DNA from: Endocalyx cinctus | Lineage: Eukaryota; Ascomycota; Sordariomycetes; Amphisphaeriales; Apiosporaceae | Assembly (NCBI GenBank): GCA_001600455.1 | Contig: BCKC01000003.1 | Coordinates: forward strand, 2,118,168-2,182,167 | Reading direction: 5' to 3' | Length of the DNA stretch: 64,000 bases | Part shown: piece by piece, positions 23,336 to 34,757 of the stretch | Position numbering within the stretch: the first letter of the stretch is position 1 | How the letters are laid out: each line of letters begins with the position of its first letter | The notes under the pieces: generated by a model | Told to the model about the DNA's origin: nothing | Seen by the model: the letters and a program-made list of their open reading frames with translations, nothing else | Databases searched by the model: none | Made by a program: the position numbers and the translations under genes

Positions 23336-24345
23336 TTACACCGTAACGCCCCAGCTTTTCAAGATATTCTTCCGATCCTGAGACGACAGTTGCACGCCCT
23401 TGTTATTCTTCCAGATTCTGTCCTGGCAGCCGTCTAAAGGTTCCTTGGTAGTGCAGTTTAGGTGCACGAAAAAGGTGTGACCACGATCGAGAAAATGGGT
23501 CGGAAGTGTGTTTACGCAGACATTGGGACTGGTCTGCGGATCTTCGCACATATCGGGGCTCGTAGTGTTCTTACCTGACGGCGATCCCGAGCCCTTGAAT
23601 TTTGCCTGTGTCAAACTTCCGCTGATTTATTAAGAAGGGGGTAGAAGCATCGATAGTTAGCAGTTTGATTTCCTAGAGGCGTGTTTGTCTACAAGGTTGG
23701 GGTATTTCCTGCCGGTAATCTGGCATGAATCTAGGGAAAAGGCTAGAAAAAGTACGTACCAGACCTCCTTTTTTACAGTGACGTAAGAAAAGTAACCGCA
23801 TGCTCCATTTTCTACCGATACATTCGATTTACTGAGGTTGACGAAGACAAAGTCTTGGGCTAAGCGATCGGAAATATCATGCTTAAATGCGTACTTGATC
23901 GCAGGATCTTGAGGTCCCGGGTACCCCAGCGAGACCGCGGCATTAGACGGTAGCTCGCAGCTGTCTTTGCCATCGCAGTATGAATGCGACACAGGAAGCT
24001 CTAAGGTGTACGCAAACGTTGTGCCTAAGGAAAAGAAAATCATCCACCCATTTTGGTTAGTTCAAAACAGTAGGAACGAAGGAAAGAAATGCGTCTGTCT
24101 TGGTTTGACTTACGGACTTGGCAGAAGGAGGTACAGTAGTCCACCTGATCCGACTTGTAATCACAAGTACCGTCGGCTTGGATAGCACGCTTAGGTGTGC
24201 AGTCTTGAGGCCAGTACGTCTTACCCAGAGTGTATTTTCCGTTATAGCACACATCCGAGGCATTTCGAGCCACGAGGGAATGGGATGCAGCGGCGCCTAA
24301 GGCGTAAAGGGCGAAGACTTCGTAGAGAATAGTGATGAAGAGCAT
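23336..24345 (-). CDS. secreted cysteine-rich protein, 260 residues
   Basis: Model: complement(join(23336..23621,23760..24024,24114..24345)). The N-terminus MLFITILYEVFALYALGAAA is a signal peptide with cleavage likely near residues 20-26. The mature protein has about 13 cysteines spread along its length and several NxS/T sites (NAS, NLS, NVS, NTT, NCT), as expected of an extracellular disulphide-bonded protein. The 89-bp intron 1 has a GAACTAACC branch and TTAG acceptor. The 138-bp intron 2 has donor GTACGT and acceptor AATCAG, giving KKEVCGSLTQAK across the junction. I recognise no enzyme or carbohydrate-binding signature. It may be a lineage-specific secreted or effector-like protein. The exon structure is consistent in frame but unverified. 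Confidence 0.7.
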
Positions 24346-25509
24346 GGTGACGGTGAGTAAAACTGATAAAAGAGTGTTTATGAGTATGGATTCTTAGGTG
24401 AGTCTGTTCTGAAAAAAGAGTGTTTAAAAGGGAAGAAATTCCTGTTGGTCCTGAGAAGTCATAACTCTCTATTTATACAAGGTCACGCTCTCCCTAACTC
24501 GCTGTATTACTTACCAACTGCGGAGAGATAAAAACGGGAAAATTGGAATTCAAAATCAAAGTTACAAGACTTGAAATTTTAAGGAGCCATGTTGGAAGCA
24601 AACAGACTGTTACTAGACGTCGAGGGTTGACGCGTGCATGGGTGTAACCATCGGCTCATCACGAAATATAGCATCTGATTCGGATAGGGTCAACGAAGAT
24701 TACTACTATTCACATATAATCGGTAATCAAATAATGAAGAAACCTCTGCAGGTCTTAGGTTTCATTACTGTTTAGTGGTAGTTATTAAGGTTGTGCCACT
24801 GCTGAGCTTGCGTGGTACAAATTTAGATATGAGGAAACCATCTAATTGGTCATTTCTCTACTCAGAGAGTTTTCTAAAATTTATTCAGTGGTGTATTTGA
24901 AATTATAGATATTGATGTTTGCTGAGGTATAGAGTATCGTGTTTAAGAACCGACTTTATCAGACGATATATGCGCCTCTGATCAACCCGTTGTCATTAAG
25001 CAGAGAAGACGTGATACACATATAGCCATGTAGTCACAACCAGTTTCGTGCTACACGTTTCACATCGTGCGAAATACGCTACTAATAACTTACACCAAGA
25101 GGGTCCAGGGGATGGAGCTTCGTCGGATCCTAAAATCTTTCACAGGCAAACTTGTTTATATAACGAGGTTTAATTTCTTGTATCTACATAAAGATGACCT
25201 CTTTCATCTAATGAGGTACTTGAAAAATTACGATTCACCAAATACTAGTGAAGTATCACACCTCTATAATAGTTATATATGAGATGGAAGAAAAGGGGTG
25301 AGCCCCCTTGGGTAATGGCGATATAAATCTGTATTAGAGAAATAACTTATCTACTAAAACTGGAAGGGATGAAGTATAAATACAGAGTCTTTGCCTAGCG
25401 TGTTAATACTCAGAATAATCACCTCTGTAACTGCTGATGTGCCGCTTCTCAATGACCCCTTCTAACTTGACACCATAGCCATATTCCATTTATTATGGAG
25501 AGATCCTCC
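24346..25509. other. intergenic
   Basis: AT-rich upstream region of the secreted Cys-rich gene. No coding frame above chance, no tRNA and no repeat structure stood out. Confidence 0.5.
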
Positions 25510-26076
25510 TTAGTTAATCGGTTCAACCAGTTTTTCTATTTGGTTTACCGTCTCTTCCTTCAGATTCACTTCGTCCGTCTCCTGGAGCCTTCTCAAAACC
25601 CGAATGGTCCACCCCTGACAATTCTCAGTCACCGAACGCCTATCAGGAGCCTGCGGAGGAGGTTCCGAGTTAACGCAGTGGGCGAGGCATTCCTTCCCTC
25701 TCCGATCGAGTTCGCAAAGCTGGTAACTTCTAAAATACGACTCCGAATTGAACGCGTCGAAATTTTCCTCGTGCGCGTAGTGCATGAAGGTGGCATCGCC
25801 TGTGACTTGCCATACGATGCCGTTGGAGGCCCCCTCGGAAGCGACGAAGAGTTTCCAGTGAAGGGGCTCGCCTTCGGCTTGTTTCTCTTGAACGAGATAT
25901 AGATATTCGGTCGTTGGGTCCACGGCAGTGTTTTCTTGAGGTTCTATTGGTGTCCATACGGTGTATTTCCCATCGAGGTTGATTTTACGAGTCCATTGGT
26001 TTCCCTCGCTGTCACTCCAATATTGTCGGTGGCGCACGGTTTTGATCTCACTAGAACCTATCTCATCGGAAGACAT
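25510..26076 (-). CDS. hypothetical protein, 188 residues
   Basis: Single-exon gene starting MSSDEIGSSEIKTV and ending at TAA 25510-25512. It lacks a signal peptide and membrane segments. The central part (LYLVQEKQAEGEPLHWKLFV, then VWQVTGDATFMHY) resembles a loose class of fungus-specific cytosolic proteins with an HWxLxV segment followed by a GxxWQVxGD-type strand, whose function is unknown. The C-terminus is charged and helical (TIRVLRRLQETDEVNLKEE). It lies 352 bp downstream of the STAND-like gene on the same strand. I do not assign a named family; coding status is supported by length, composition and a sensible ATG. Confidence 0.65.
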   Translation of the reverse strand: MSSDEIGSSEIKTVRHRQYWSDSEGNQWTRKINLDGKYTVWTPIEPQENTAVDPTTEYLYLVQEKQAEGEPLHWKLFVASEGASNGIVWQVTGDATFMHYAHEENFDAFNSESYFRSYQLCELDRRGKECLAHCVNSEPPPQAPDRRSVTENCQGWTIRVLRRLQETDEVNLKEETVNQIEKLVEPIN

Positions 26077-26428
26077 GATATCATAACTATTTTTATATTC
26101 AAAAATAAAGTGTTATCGGAGAGGAAAGGTATTTGAAGGCTGGAGGGTTTGAAGTCTTCTCGATATTTGTTATGTGACTCATCGCGAGAAGTGGGGCAAA
26201 TTCGATAGGCAGTTGTAGGTCTTTGACGTTGCTACATTCTGACATGATTATAAGCAACAGGGAAATTTCCTCGTTAGTACATCTCCATTTGACATAATAA
26301 ATCTTATTGGAGCATAATCAATTTAGTTCATGAGCGTTGGAAATCTCAATTTGAAGCCAAAACTCGGCCAGGGCGAAATGGATCAAAAGTTCTCTGGCTT
26401 TCGTATCTTCGAAAGTCGATATCTCCTC

Positions 26429-28485
26429 CTAACGCTCTCTTCTTGAGGAATGGAGACCTATAAAGGGGCTACCCGTTGGTGGCGGAACGGATGGTGCATT
26501 CAGCACTTCCTCGTCCTCAAATAGTTCTTCAGCATAATCAAGTCTAGTTGGGTTCGAAAACAAGAACTTCAGTTTCGCAGAGTTCTGATCCCGATATAGA
26601 TTGATGAGGTTGCGCATGACATCTTTCGTTTCCCTTTTCCGGTCAGGGGGCGTGTTGAAATGCGTGATACCGTCAAGTATCATATATACCACAGCACTGG
26701 GTGGTAACAGTTTTATCAAGCGCCTGAATGAGGACAATATACTCCTCGAATCTTCCTCGTCTGTCTGCTCAAGGCATATCTCTAAGGCCTCGGAGCTGAA
26801 ATGGGGATAATGCTCGATAAGCTGCAGAAGAAGACTCATCGCTAAGCTTGTGGGGCTCGCGCTACTGTCACGGTAATAATTACGATGCTGACCGCAAAAG
26901 TAGGCGAGCGGTATTATCGTGATTGCTTCATGAGCCTCCGTGGCTTGCTGGAGAAGAGAGTGGACTATACCTGCTGTCATGAACGAGGTCGACATATCCA
27001 AGGGTTCGGATCCACCGTTGACCAGAAGAATTGATTCTTCGTCCAAAGTTAACCAGGCTCTCACGCGAGCATTTTTACGTATCGCAGTGACCCTATTGAC
27101 GTCTATTTGAGCCATCGCCGTCGGCGAGCCCAGTCGTAGGATAGCCGCCGTATCTTTTGGAACTTGCCCCCAATCGTAATTGAACTCCTCAAGCACGTCC
27201 TCGGGTTTAATGGTGTTGGCTGCAGGTCGAACCTCTTTATTCTTGATCATAAGTCCTGTAACATCGCCATGTGAGCCATCAACGTTAAAAGCGAGGGAAG
27301 TGAGTCGCTATTGAAATCTGGTAGCTTACGCTGAACGACACCTTCTAGAAGAGGCTCAAAGTTTACCAGAATGGCATGCTCTATGCTTTCGTAAGTAACC
27401 GAACGGTCCAGCCTTCGCTTTAAATCACGTTCTATATCATTGAGCTGGCGACTCGTCTTGACGCGCTCATAAACCTCCGACTTTTGAGTCAAGTGGATAT
27501 CTTTGACTTGTAAAAGCATCAACTTCATTCCCTTCTTTTCCAAGTCGTTAGCTGCTAAGTTAACCTCTGCCATCCGGTCCTCGAGATCTTTCGAGAAGGC
27601 AGTGGGATTTAAAAGTTTCTTAGCACCCTCGACTAAGAATTCGCAGTGGTAAGTAAATTGCCATTTCATGATAAGAGCCGTGGATTATCTTTACAAGGTT
27701 GGATACCTACCAAATGCGTTCCTCATATACCACCGGAGGATATAGTCCAGGGTTATACACACTTCGGTATATAACTTCGCCGTGCGCCGATGGATTTCGG
27801 CATCCTCACTAGCCAGGTTCGTATACTCGAGGTGATCCTCGAGAAGGCGAGGCAGCCTTTCGAGGGCCTTGTAGACGGCCTCGCGTTGTAGTCCCGTCGC
27901 TTCAAGCGCAGTAAATATAACGCGAAGGCCACCAGATAATACGGACCCAAAGTTGTCGTCCGGTATCAACGAGGCGATGACCTTGCCGGTCTCTGCCTTT
28001 CGGCAGAAAGACCTGAATACCTTCTTTACCCGCCCCTTGAGGCCGGCGAGCTTTTTATCCTCAGTCGAAACCTTTTCTAAGGCAGCGCAGGCCTGTTCCA
28101 TCCTTGCCTGTACTGCACCCCAATTTTTATCTTGGTTGGTTTCTAGGGGCGGTAATTTGAGCTTTCTTAAATATTGGTTGGCAGTCTCCATGAACGCTTT
28201 CTGCGTTTCGAAATACTCGGAATATATCACTTCATGGTCGCTTTATACCATATTATCAGTCCAACACGTCGCTTACTGTGTCTTAGCAGTAGAGACTTAC
28301 ATCTCGTCTGTTGTTACGGGTCGCCTGTGATATCCAATTCGTGCCCAGTCTAACGCATCTTGAGGATCGATGTTTGCCGTACCTATGTACTCAGCCACCT
28401 CGCCATGATTTTCGCTTCTACTGATAGCGAGGGAGTTATTGAACCGATTCATTCTCGGTACGGGAAATTCTGTCGATTCGGTCAA
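26429..28485 (-). CDS. DUF7708-type STAND-like protein with degenerate P-loop
   Basis: Model: complement(join(26429..27255,27330..27632,27711..28240,28301..28485)), 614 residues. The N-terminal half (about residues 65-330) is helical and resembles the DUF7708 region that precedes NTPase modules in many fungal STAND-like proteins. The C-terminal half has the layout of the following domain: RAWLTLDEESILLVNGGS at about 406-423, the strand FCGQH (residues about 458-462), and VVYMILDGITHF as the Walker-B-like strand. The position expected for GxxGxGK(S/T) reads VNGGSEPLDMSTSF, so no intact Walker A is visible. Nucleotide hydrolysis is therefore doubtful. The ankyrin, WD or TPR repeats usual at the C-terminus of such proteins are absent. 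Introns are 60, 78 and 74 bp; the first uses an AAG acceptor and is the least certain. The gene is head to head with the AAA+ ATPase. Confidence 0.7.
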
Positions 28486-29689
28486 AAGCTAGAATATATA
28501 TTATAAACAATACTTTAGGTCATGAGACAAGATATCGTAATACTCTTCTTACCTTTAAGAACGTGGCGGGTATTTTAGGGTAGTAGGTAAATAGGCAGCA
28601 GTAAGCATGTTTTCTTCTAGCATGCTGTTTTTCTTGTGTCGCATGGGCACTCCATCACAAACTGATAGCTACACAGCCAATCAAAAACATTACGCATTTT
28701 CAAGAATTAGACTCTCCTTCTTCAGCCCCCATACATTTCTGAATATGATTCCTACCTATGCTTCATATCGGGTATATAATATGAAAACCCAAATAAGCAT
28801 CTATTCCATATCACTTCTTCATCTACCTTATCTCATATCCTCTCTTCTAATTTCTTCTCTCCAAAGAAAAAAAACCTACGTCTCGACTGTCATCAATCAT
28901 ACTTTTATTCCTAGGCATTCATTGGTGGTGGGGGGCTTTTATGTAGGTGTAGTATTTTCTAGTCCTATCTAATGGAGCGAAGGCGCGTGCGACAGGGATA
29001 AAGATTTCCGTTAAATGTGAGGAAAGCAAAACTCTTAAATATATTTCCTGCTCGAGAACAGAGTCGGCTGCTCTGTCGTTGATAAAAAAAAAACAAGTCG
29101 TCAATTGCTTCGATACCCATCGAACTCCTCGCTGATAAAGTAGAGAGGAATAAATTCCCTGAAGCATATCGTGTAAGTGCGCAAATGCTTTAGATCCTCC
29201 CACATAGCACTGAACATAGCACTGGAGAATTAGTTAGATTTAATTCAAGATAGTATCTTTTCTCTTTGACTAGTGTAGCCTTTACTAAGAATTCAGGCTA
29301 GAATCTGCACATAATCATATGAATCCTCTTCTTTTTCTCTCGCTTGTCATGGATAATAGACAAGGGGGAAAAATAACTGCTTTATAGAGAAACTTGAAGA
29401 AGGATATCATTTGCTGGCGTTGTTATCGGGGGCTGAATATGAGATGACCCCTCATCTTTTCTGATAATGAGGTGGTAGTGTTGGTATACGGTGCTCCACT
29501 ACCACACACTCCTGTATTGGTAATTGGGGGCAGAAACTTCGAAGCTGACGTCTACTTTACTGACCAGGCTGCCAGGTAAAATCATCACTTCTATTTATTC
29601 ACTAAGATTAATTAGAGCATCCTATATATATTTCGATTGCTCCGTTTCACTCATAGTTTGGTAAATAGCTTGTAAAACCTCGTCTCGTT
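28486..29689. other. shared divergent promoter region of the STAND-like and AAA+ genes
   Basis: A 1.2-kb AT-rich spacer between two start codons facing away from each other, so both promoters are here. Open frames inside are short and A/T-driven. No RNA gene or obvious operator was found. Confidence 0.5.
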
Positions 29690-32600
29690 ATGGAGATGAA
29701 ACCGATAAATATGAGTGACGTTGAACCTTCCCTGCCTCTCGAGACAAGCGAGACTTCAGATCTTCCAGAGCAGCCGTACACAGCGGATACCAAACTCGTA
29801 TTTCGCAGGAAAGGTAACGAGGAGGAATTACCGGTGGAGGATTCGGATGAGAGTACCATTTCGGAAGCCGTGAGAAAGCTGAGAATCCCAATGAATGCGC
29901 GAGCTATTGACATATTACAGGAATCAGCGTCCACTCCTAGGGTCGTAAAACATAAGCGCCGTCATGGTCCCTATCCTTACTTCCCAAGACTTCCGCCTCC
30001 CTCGAGACATGAGCTGCCACCTCTTGAGTAAGTTGAGTAGTCTATGCGTATATTAAAATCACTAATCATTATTTTTTTCTGATCGAATAGGGTCGATATG
30101 AAGCGAAGCTGCGTGGTTGAACGAGATTCTATGATGAACTGGAAAATGAACCGTCAGCCGGACAAAACGTTTTTTTGGGTGCAGAAAGGCCCTGTCATCA
30201 GAGCATACTACCGAACTATCCCCCAGGTGCTCCGATCTCCACCAGCAACCGCTTCAGACGATTACTTCAAGAGCGCCCATGATAATTCAAGCAGCGCAGA
30301 GATCCCACAGCGGGTTCAAATCAACTCTCATACTCTACTAAGAGATTTGGAAACCATCTCAGGACTTTCACTAACCAATCAACCGCATCTGTAAGTACAT
30401 AACCCCAGAACAATTCGACAAATGTTCATCTCTGTGTGTATCGTTATACCGGTTGCTAATCGGAAGAAGAATGATATCGCCTTATAAAGTTAGTTCCATA
30501 GTCCTAGATCACGATAGTTTATACAACCTACAAGTAGTGGCACTATACATGACTAAGATGCTGATCATCAACAGCTTTTGATTCACAATTGGAATAAAAT
30601 TGACCCAGCTATAGATAAACTTGAGGCTGAATTTGCCTCTTTGGAAAACACTAGTGGTTCTCCCGAAAGGCTAATCCAGACAGACGGCGAGGGAGAAAGC
30701 AAATCAGCAAGCGAAGAACTATCCGACGGAGAAAATACTTCAATCAGCTCGGAAGTTGTTAAAGATGACGTTACGAAGGCCAAGGACAAACTTCAACTTC
30801 GAATTTCTCATTTGAGATGTCTACGCGACTTCATCGTAGCAGAATTGGGTCATTTAATTGGTCTTCAATTGAAAATCCAGGATGCTTCACTACAAAGGAT
30901 AGCTTTTGAGGAAGTCTATCATCTTTTCTCTCCTGGTGATATCATCATCAACCGTAAGAATTATTTCAGCCAGCTATATCAGGTCTACGCGGTGACCGGC
31001 GGTCGTATGCGGCTCTCGAGAGTAATGGGGGGCCGAAGATTCGATCCACTCCAAGAAGCAGATATCTCCATTGCAGCCGGCGCAGGGACTTGGACAGATG
31101 TGGTGATTAATTCCTTCATCATATGTTGGGATGGAACTCGTGTCGGGCCTGTACGAGGTGAGTACGGTGTAATTATTTTTTCTCGCATCATTACTTTTTT
31201 ATTGAGTTTCAGCTAACGTTCTGATGGTAGTAAGTACCCTGTTCTGAGTCCTGCGCTCTAAAAAGTCCCAGATGTTGCCCGGATGATTTAAACAAGAGAA
31301 GTACTGACACAGGACGTTTCCAAATACCAGAATACGTATCGAGTCTCGCACTTCACGGGTAAAAAGAAGGTCACAGATCTCGATGTATACCCTGTCCGAT
31401 TCTGCCATGACGAAAAAGAGTTATGTGGTACTTTAGAAGCCCGTGGCCAGAAAGTGATGGGCCTTTTAGGCCACAAGAAATATGAGGGACTAACAAGGAC
31501 ACCACCCTCTCGACACATTGTCTTGCAAAATATATCCAAACAACAACCATCATGGACGGAAGACAGTGTACACTCACCAATACCATCACCATATAATATA
31601 TCCAGAGACAATACAGCGAACGGTGGAGATAGAATTCGGGAGGTTGATTCAGATGTCTATGTCGACGTTAAAACTTTCAATCGATCTTATCAACTTCGTT
31701 TTGATAGTCTTAACAAAATAAATCCAAGTTATGCCGAAACTACAGAATTCGATTCAGAATTTAGAGTCCAAGGTTCAGAAAACGACGTCACCTTGGACGA
31801 CTACGACAATGATGAAGCCTTAACCGATAAGTTTCTTTCGGAACATTACTACTTCCACGCCCCTAAAAAGCTTGAAGAACTTGAACATGCACAGGAGTAT
31901 TTCAAGCTCGTCTCTGGAATAGTCCCAGGCTACGATTTTCGTGAACGCGAATGGGGTACGGATATCACTCCACCTTCTAATATATATAATATAATAACTG
32001 CTAACATTCATACTAGCTTGGCTCGATATCGAGAAACTTGAGGATATTGACAAAAGCGAACAGGCCCGCACAAGGGGATGGGAAGACCTCATTATCGATG
32101 ATAAATACAGAGATCTTCTGCTGTCTCTAGTCGACAATCACACGTCCGCATTTGAGCATAAGCGAAAGAAGAACCAAGCGATGAATGCTGTCTCTACCGC
32201 ACAAATTGATTTGGTTAAGGGGAAAGGTCGTGGTCTGATCATTCTACTCTATGGCCCACCAGGTACAGGGAAAACGTCGACAGCAGAGACTATTGCTGCG
32301 TATACGACAAAGCCTCTTTATTCGATAACATGTGGAGATATTGGTGTCACACCCCAGGAGGTTGAGGATAACTTACGTGAGCATACTCAAAGAGCTGAGG
32401 AATGGGGTTGTGTACTGCTTCTTGACGAGGCCGACGTCTTCCTTGCGCGAAGGAATTGGCATGATGTGAACCGAAATGCGCTTGTTTCCAGTAAGCTCAA
32501 TAATAGGCTCTTATCTATTGAAAGATTATGGAGTTAACCTGATCTACAGTATTCCTACGACAATTAGAATATTACAGCGGAATCCTTTTCCTTACCACCA

Positions 32601-33406
32601 ACATCGTGGGTACTATTGACGAAGCATTCAAGTCACGAATACATCTTGCTCTGCGCTACGATACCATCAGACTTCACTCAACCAAGCGTATTTGGAGTAC
32701 CCTTCTTAATCGCATTACCCAAGACAACGAGATTTCCGATATCAAGATCGAATTCAACCGAAAAAGACTTCTAGAATTTGCACGGACACACTACCAAGAG
32801 CACGAGGATAATAGAACCACCTGGAATGCTCGACAAATCCGCAACGCTTTCTCTATGGCTATCGCGATGGGCCAGTTCGAACGACTAGAACGAATCAAAG
32901 AAGAGGGTTTAGAGTCAGACGAGGTAGCTAAATCGAAAAACAAGAAATTCACGACCATCAAATTGACCACCCGAAACTTTTCAAAGATCGCGGAGGCCGC
33001 GTCTGACTTCGAAGAGTATATCAGGACCGTGCGCGGCGATGACACCGGGACTGCGCTTGATAACCAATACCGCAACGATGACTACGGAGAACAGCGCGCG
33101 ATGCCGTCTTCGCGTAACAATAGATCTCGCATGTACGACGATGACACTGTGCTCTCTAGACGCCGTGATCATGAAAGTGCGTCTGCAGCAACAAGGCGGC
33201 CTTATAAAGGAAAGAAGGCCGTAAGGAAGCCAGCATACGAGGATAGCGACAAGGACGAGGATGATACTGACGGAAATGAAGAAGAGAAAGAAGACGAAGA
33301 CGATGATGACGACGATGAGGTCAGATTTTCTAAGTCTAAGAAGTCAGTGCGTCGTAAAAAGAAGTCAAAGGAGTTTTCCGAGGATGAGGATTCCAAGGAT
33401 GAGTAG
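29690..33406 (+). CDS. AAA+ ATPase with DUF7025-type N-terminal region
   Basis: Model: join(29690..30027,30091..30390,30470..30488,30575..31157,31213..31229,31313..31955,32017..32490,32550..33406), 1076 residues. A disordered N-terminus is followed by the FFWVQKGPVIRAYYR motif and, across a micro-exon, LMISPYKLLIHNWNKI. Next comes the DUF7025-like region (LRDFIVAELGHLIGLQ, VYHLFSPGDIIINRKNYFSQLYQVY, TGKKKVTDLDVYPVRF). The AAA module has Walker A GPPGTGKT at 713-720, Walker B LLLDEAD around D770, NALVSIFLRQLEYYSGILFLTTN and the sensor region, then a very acidic and Lys-rich tail. This architecture is common in filamentous fungi; substrates are unknown. Exons 3 (19 nt) and 5 (17 nt) are inferred because only they restore frame and the family motifs. 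Exon 3 has a tandem NAGNAG acceptor, so a one-residue length variant is possible. Confidence 0.85.
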
Positions 33407-33841
33407 CTTATGAATTAGGTCCTATTGATATAAGCCACAGCTCCTATACACAGCTGAGAGCTGCCTCTTTCAACCTTTTCAACGTTCTGTTTGTAGCTAA
33501 AAATCTTGCTTTAACCTAGACAATGAACATGTGATGTCTAGAAAATTCTAGTCATAGTCTAGAACTCGCAACAAAGATGCTTAGGTTCTAAAAAAAGATA
33601 GCGAACAAGCCCCTTTGATTAACAAAGATGTAGTTTCATAAAAGTCTTTCAAACTACACAGACGTTTACTTTGATGCTGTTATTGACAATGTCTTTACTG
33701 AATATTTCCAAATCCATTACCTCACGAAAGTCGTGGACATCGCTACAGTATAAGAGGGGAGGCCCCCTTTTCCAGGTAGACAGAAAGTCAATCAGCATCC
33801 CAAAACCAACAAACACTAAATTAAAAATAGTAAGAAAAAAG
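33407..33841. other. intergenic
   Basis: Short AT-rich spacer that includes the leader of the next gene. The next frame stays open upstream to 33671, but the first credible ATG is at 33842. Nothing else was seen. Confidence 0.45.
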
Positions 33842-34378
33842 ATGTGCGTAGTAAACCAAACCGAGATGTCCTGCGGACATATCCTAGAGCACGTCCACAT
33901 CCCCTGCGTCCTCAAGTGCGGCAAGTCCACGTCCCGCAAAGGCACGTCCAGCTACCTACCGGACACCTGCGCCAACTGCCAGCTCAACAACGCCACCTTC
34001 GAGCAGAAGAAGCTCGACGTCCTCGCCCGGCTGTACAAGACGACCCCGACGGGCGTCCAGGAGCGCCAGAAGACCACCCGCAAGCTCGTCGCCCGGGCCC
34101 ACGAGATATCCGAGAGCCGGGCTCGCGACGTCGCCATATCCATCGTCGCCGGCGAGATCGGGTATCCGGGAGGCGTGCGGGAGCCGAGGGGCACGTCGCG
34201 GTGGCAGAACGGGAGGTGCGTCTGGAGCGACGAGATCGCGGTGAGGAAGATCCCGCGTATCGCTACTCTGAACAAGGACCCGCCTCCGGTCGAGAACCCT
34301 ATCAACCAGGGACCGCCGCGACTACGGCGGACGGCGCCGGCGAAACGTGAGTTGAGGCGAGAAGACCGGTTGAAATAA
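33842..34378 (+). CDS. CGH-motif small protein, 178 residues
   Basis: The chosen ATG sits after an A-rich leader and gives MCVVNQTEMSCGHILEHVHIP. A start of MC followed within about 10 residues by CGH and then several Cys pairs is a recurring pattern of uncharacterised fungal proteins, possibly a small metal site. Here CGH, C(22), C(26), C(43) and C(46) could bind zinc. The rest is basic and helical (FEQKKLDVLARLY, TTRKLVARAHEI), with an Arg/Pro-rich C-terminus. The gene is far more GC-rich than its flanks, which opens long frames in two other registers (33844-34350 plus, 33952-34305 minus). The register chosen is the one with the recognisable motif. Function unknown. Confidence 0.6.
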   Translation: MCVVNQTEMSCGHILEHVHIPCVLKCGKSTSRKGTSSYLPDTCANCQLNNATFEQKKLDVLARLYKTTPTGVQERQKTTRKLVARAHEISESRARDVAISIVAGEIGYPGGVREPRGTSRWQNGRCVWSDEIAVRKIPRIATLNKDPPPVENPINQGPPRLRRTAPAKRELRREDRLK

Positions 34379-34757
34379 AACTAAGTTTAGTAATTGGTGA
34401 AATGTGGACTTCTTAAAAGTGTAATAAGAAAGGGAAGATAGATTGTCCGGTTGTTGACATGTATAATTAGTACTTAAGAGATGATTATAGATAACTTGTA
34501 TTAATCGAGCAAAATGAAATTATAAAAATAAGCAAGATCATTTATCACACCAATTTTTCCTATTACCCTTCATAATATTGATCTAATCTCTACAAAGCGA
34601 GCGTGTAGCAATTCTGCAGCGGATCCCGCCGTGCTCACCCTACAATTATCATAGTTCTATGGCCTGAACAACATAATAGAAGCACACTGTGTTTATAAAC
34701 CAGTAATTAAAATATGAGATGGCAAGGTAAATCAAGTCAGGAAGATACGAATTTTCT
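34379..34757. other. intergenic, convergent 3' ends
   Basis: AT-rich spacer between two converging genes, probably only 3' UTRs. Nothing recognised. Confidence 0.5.
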
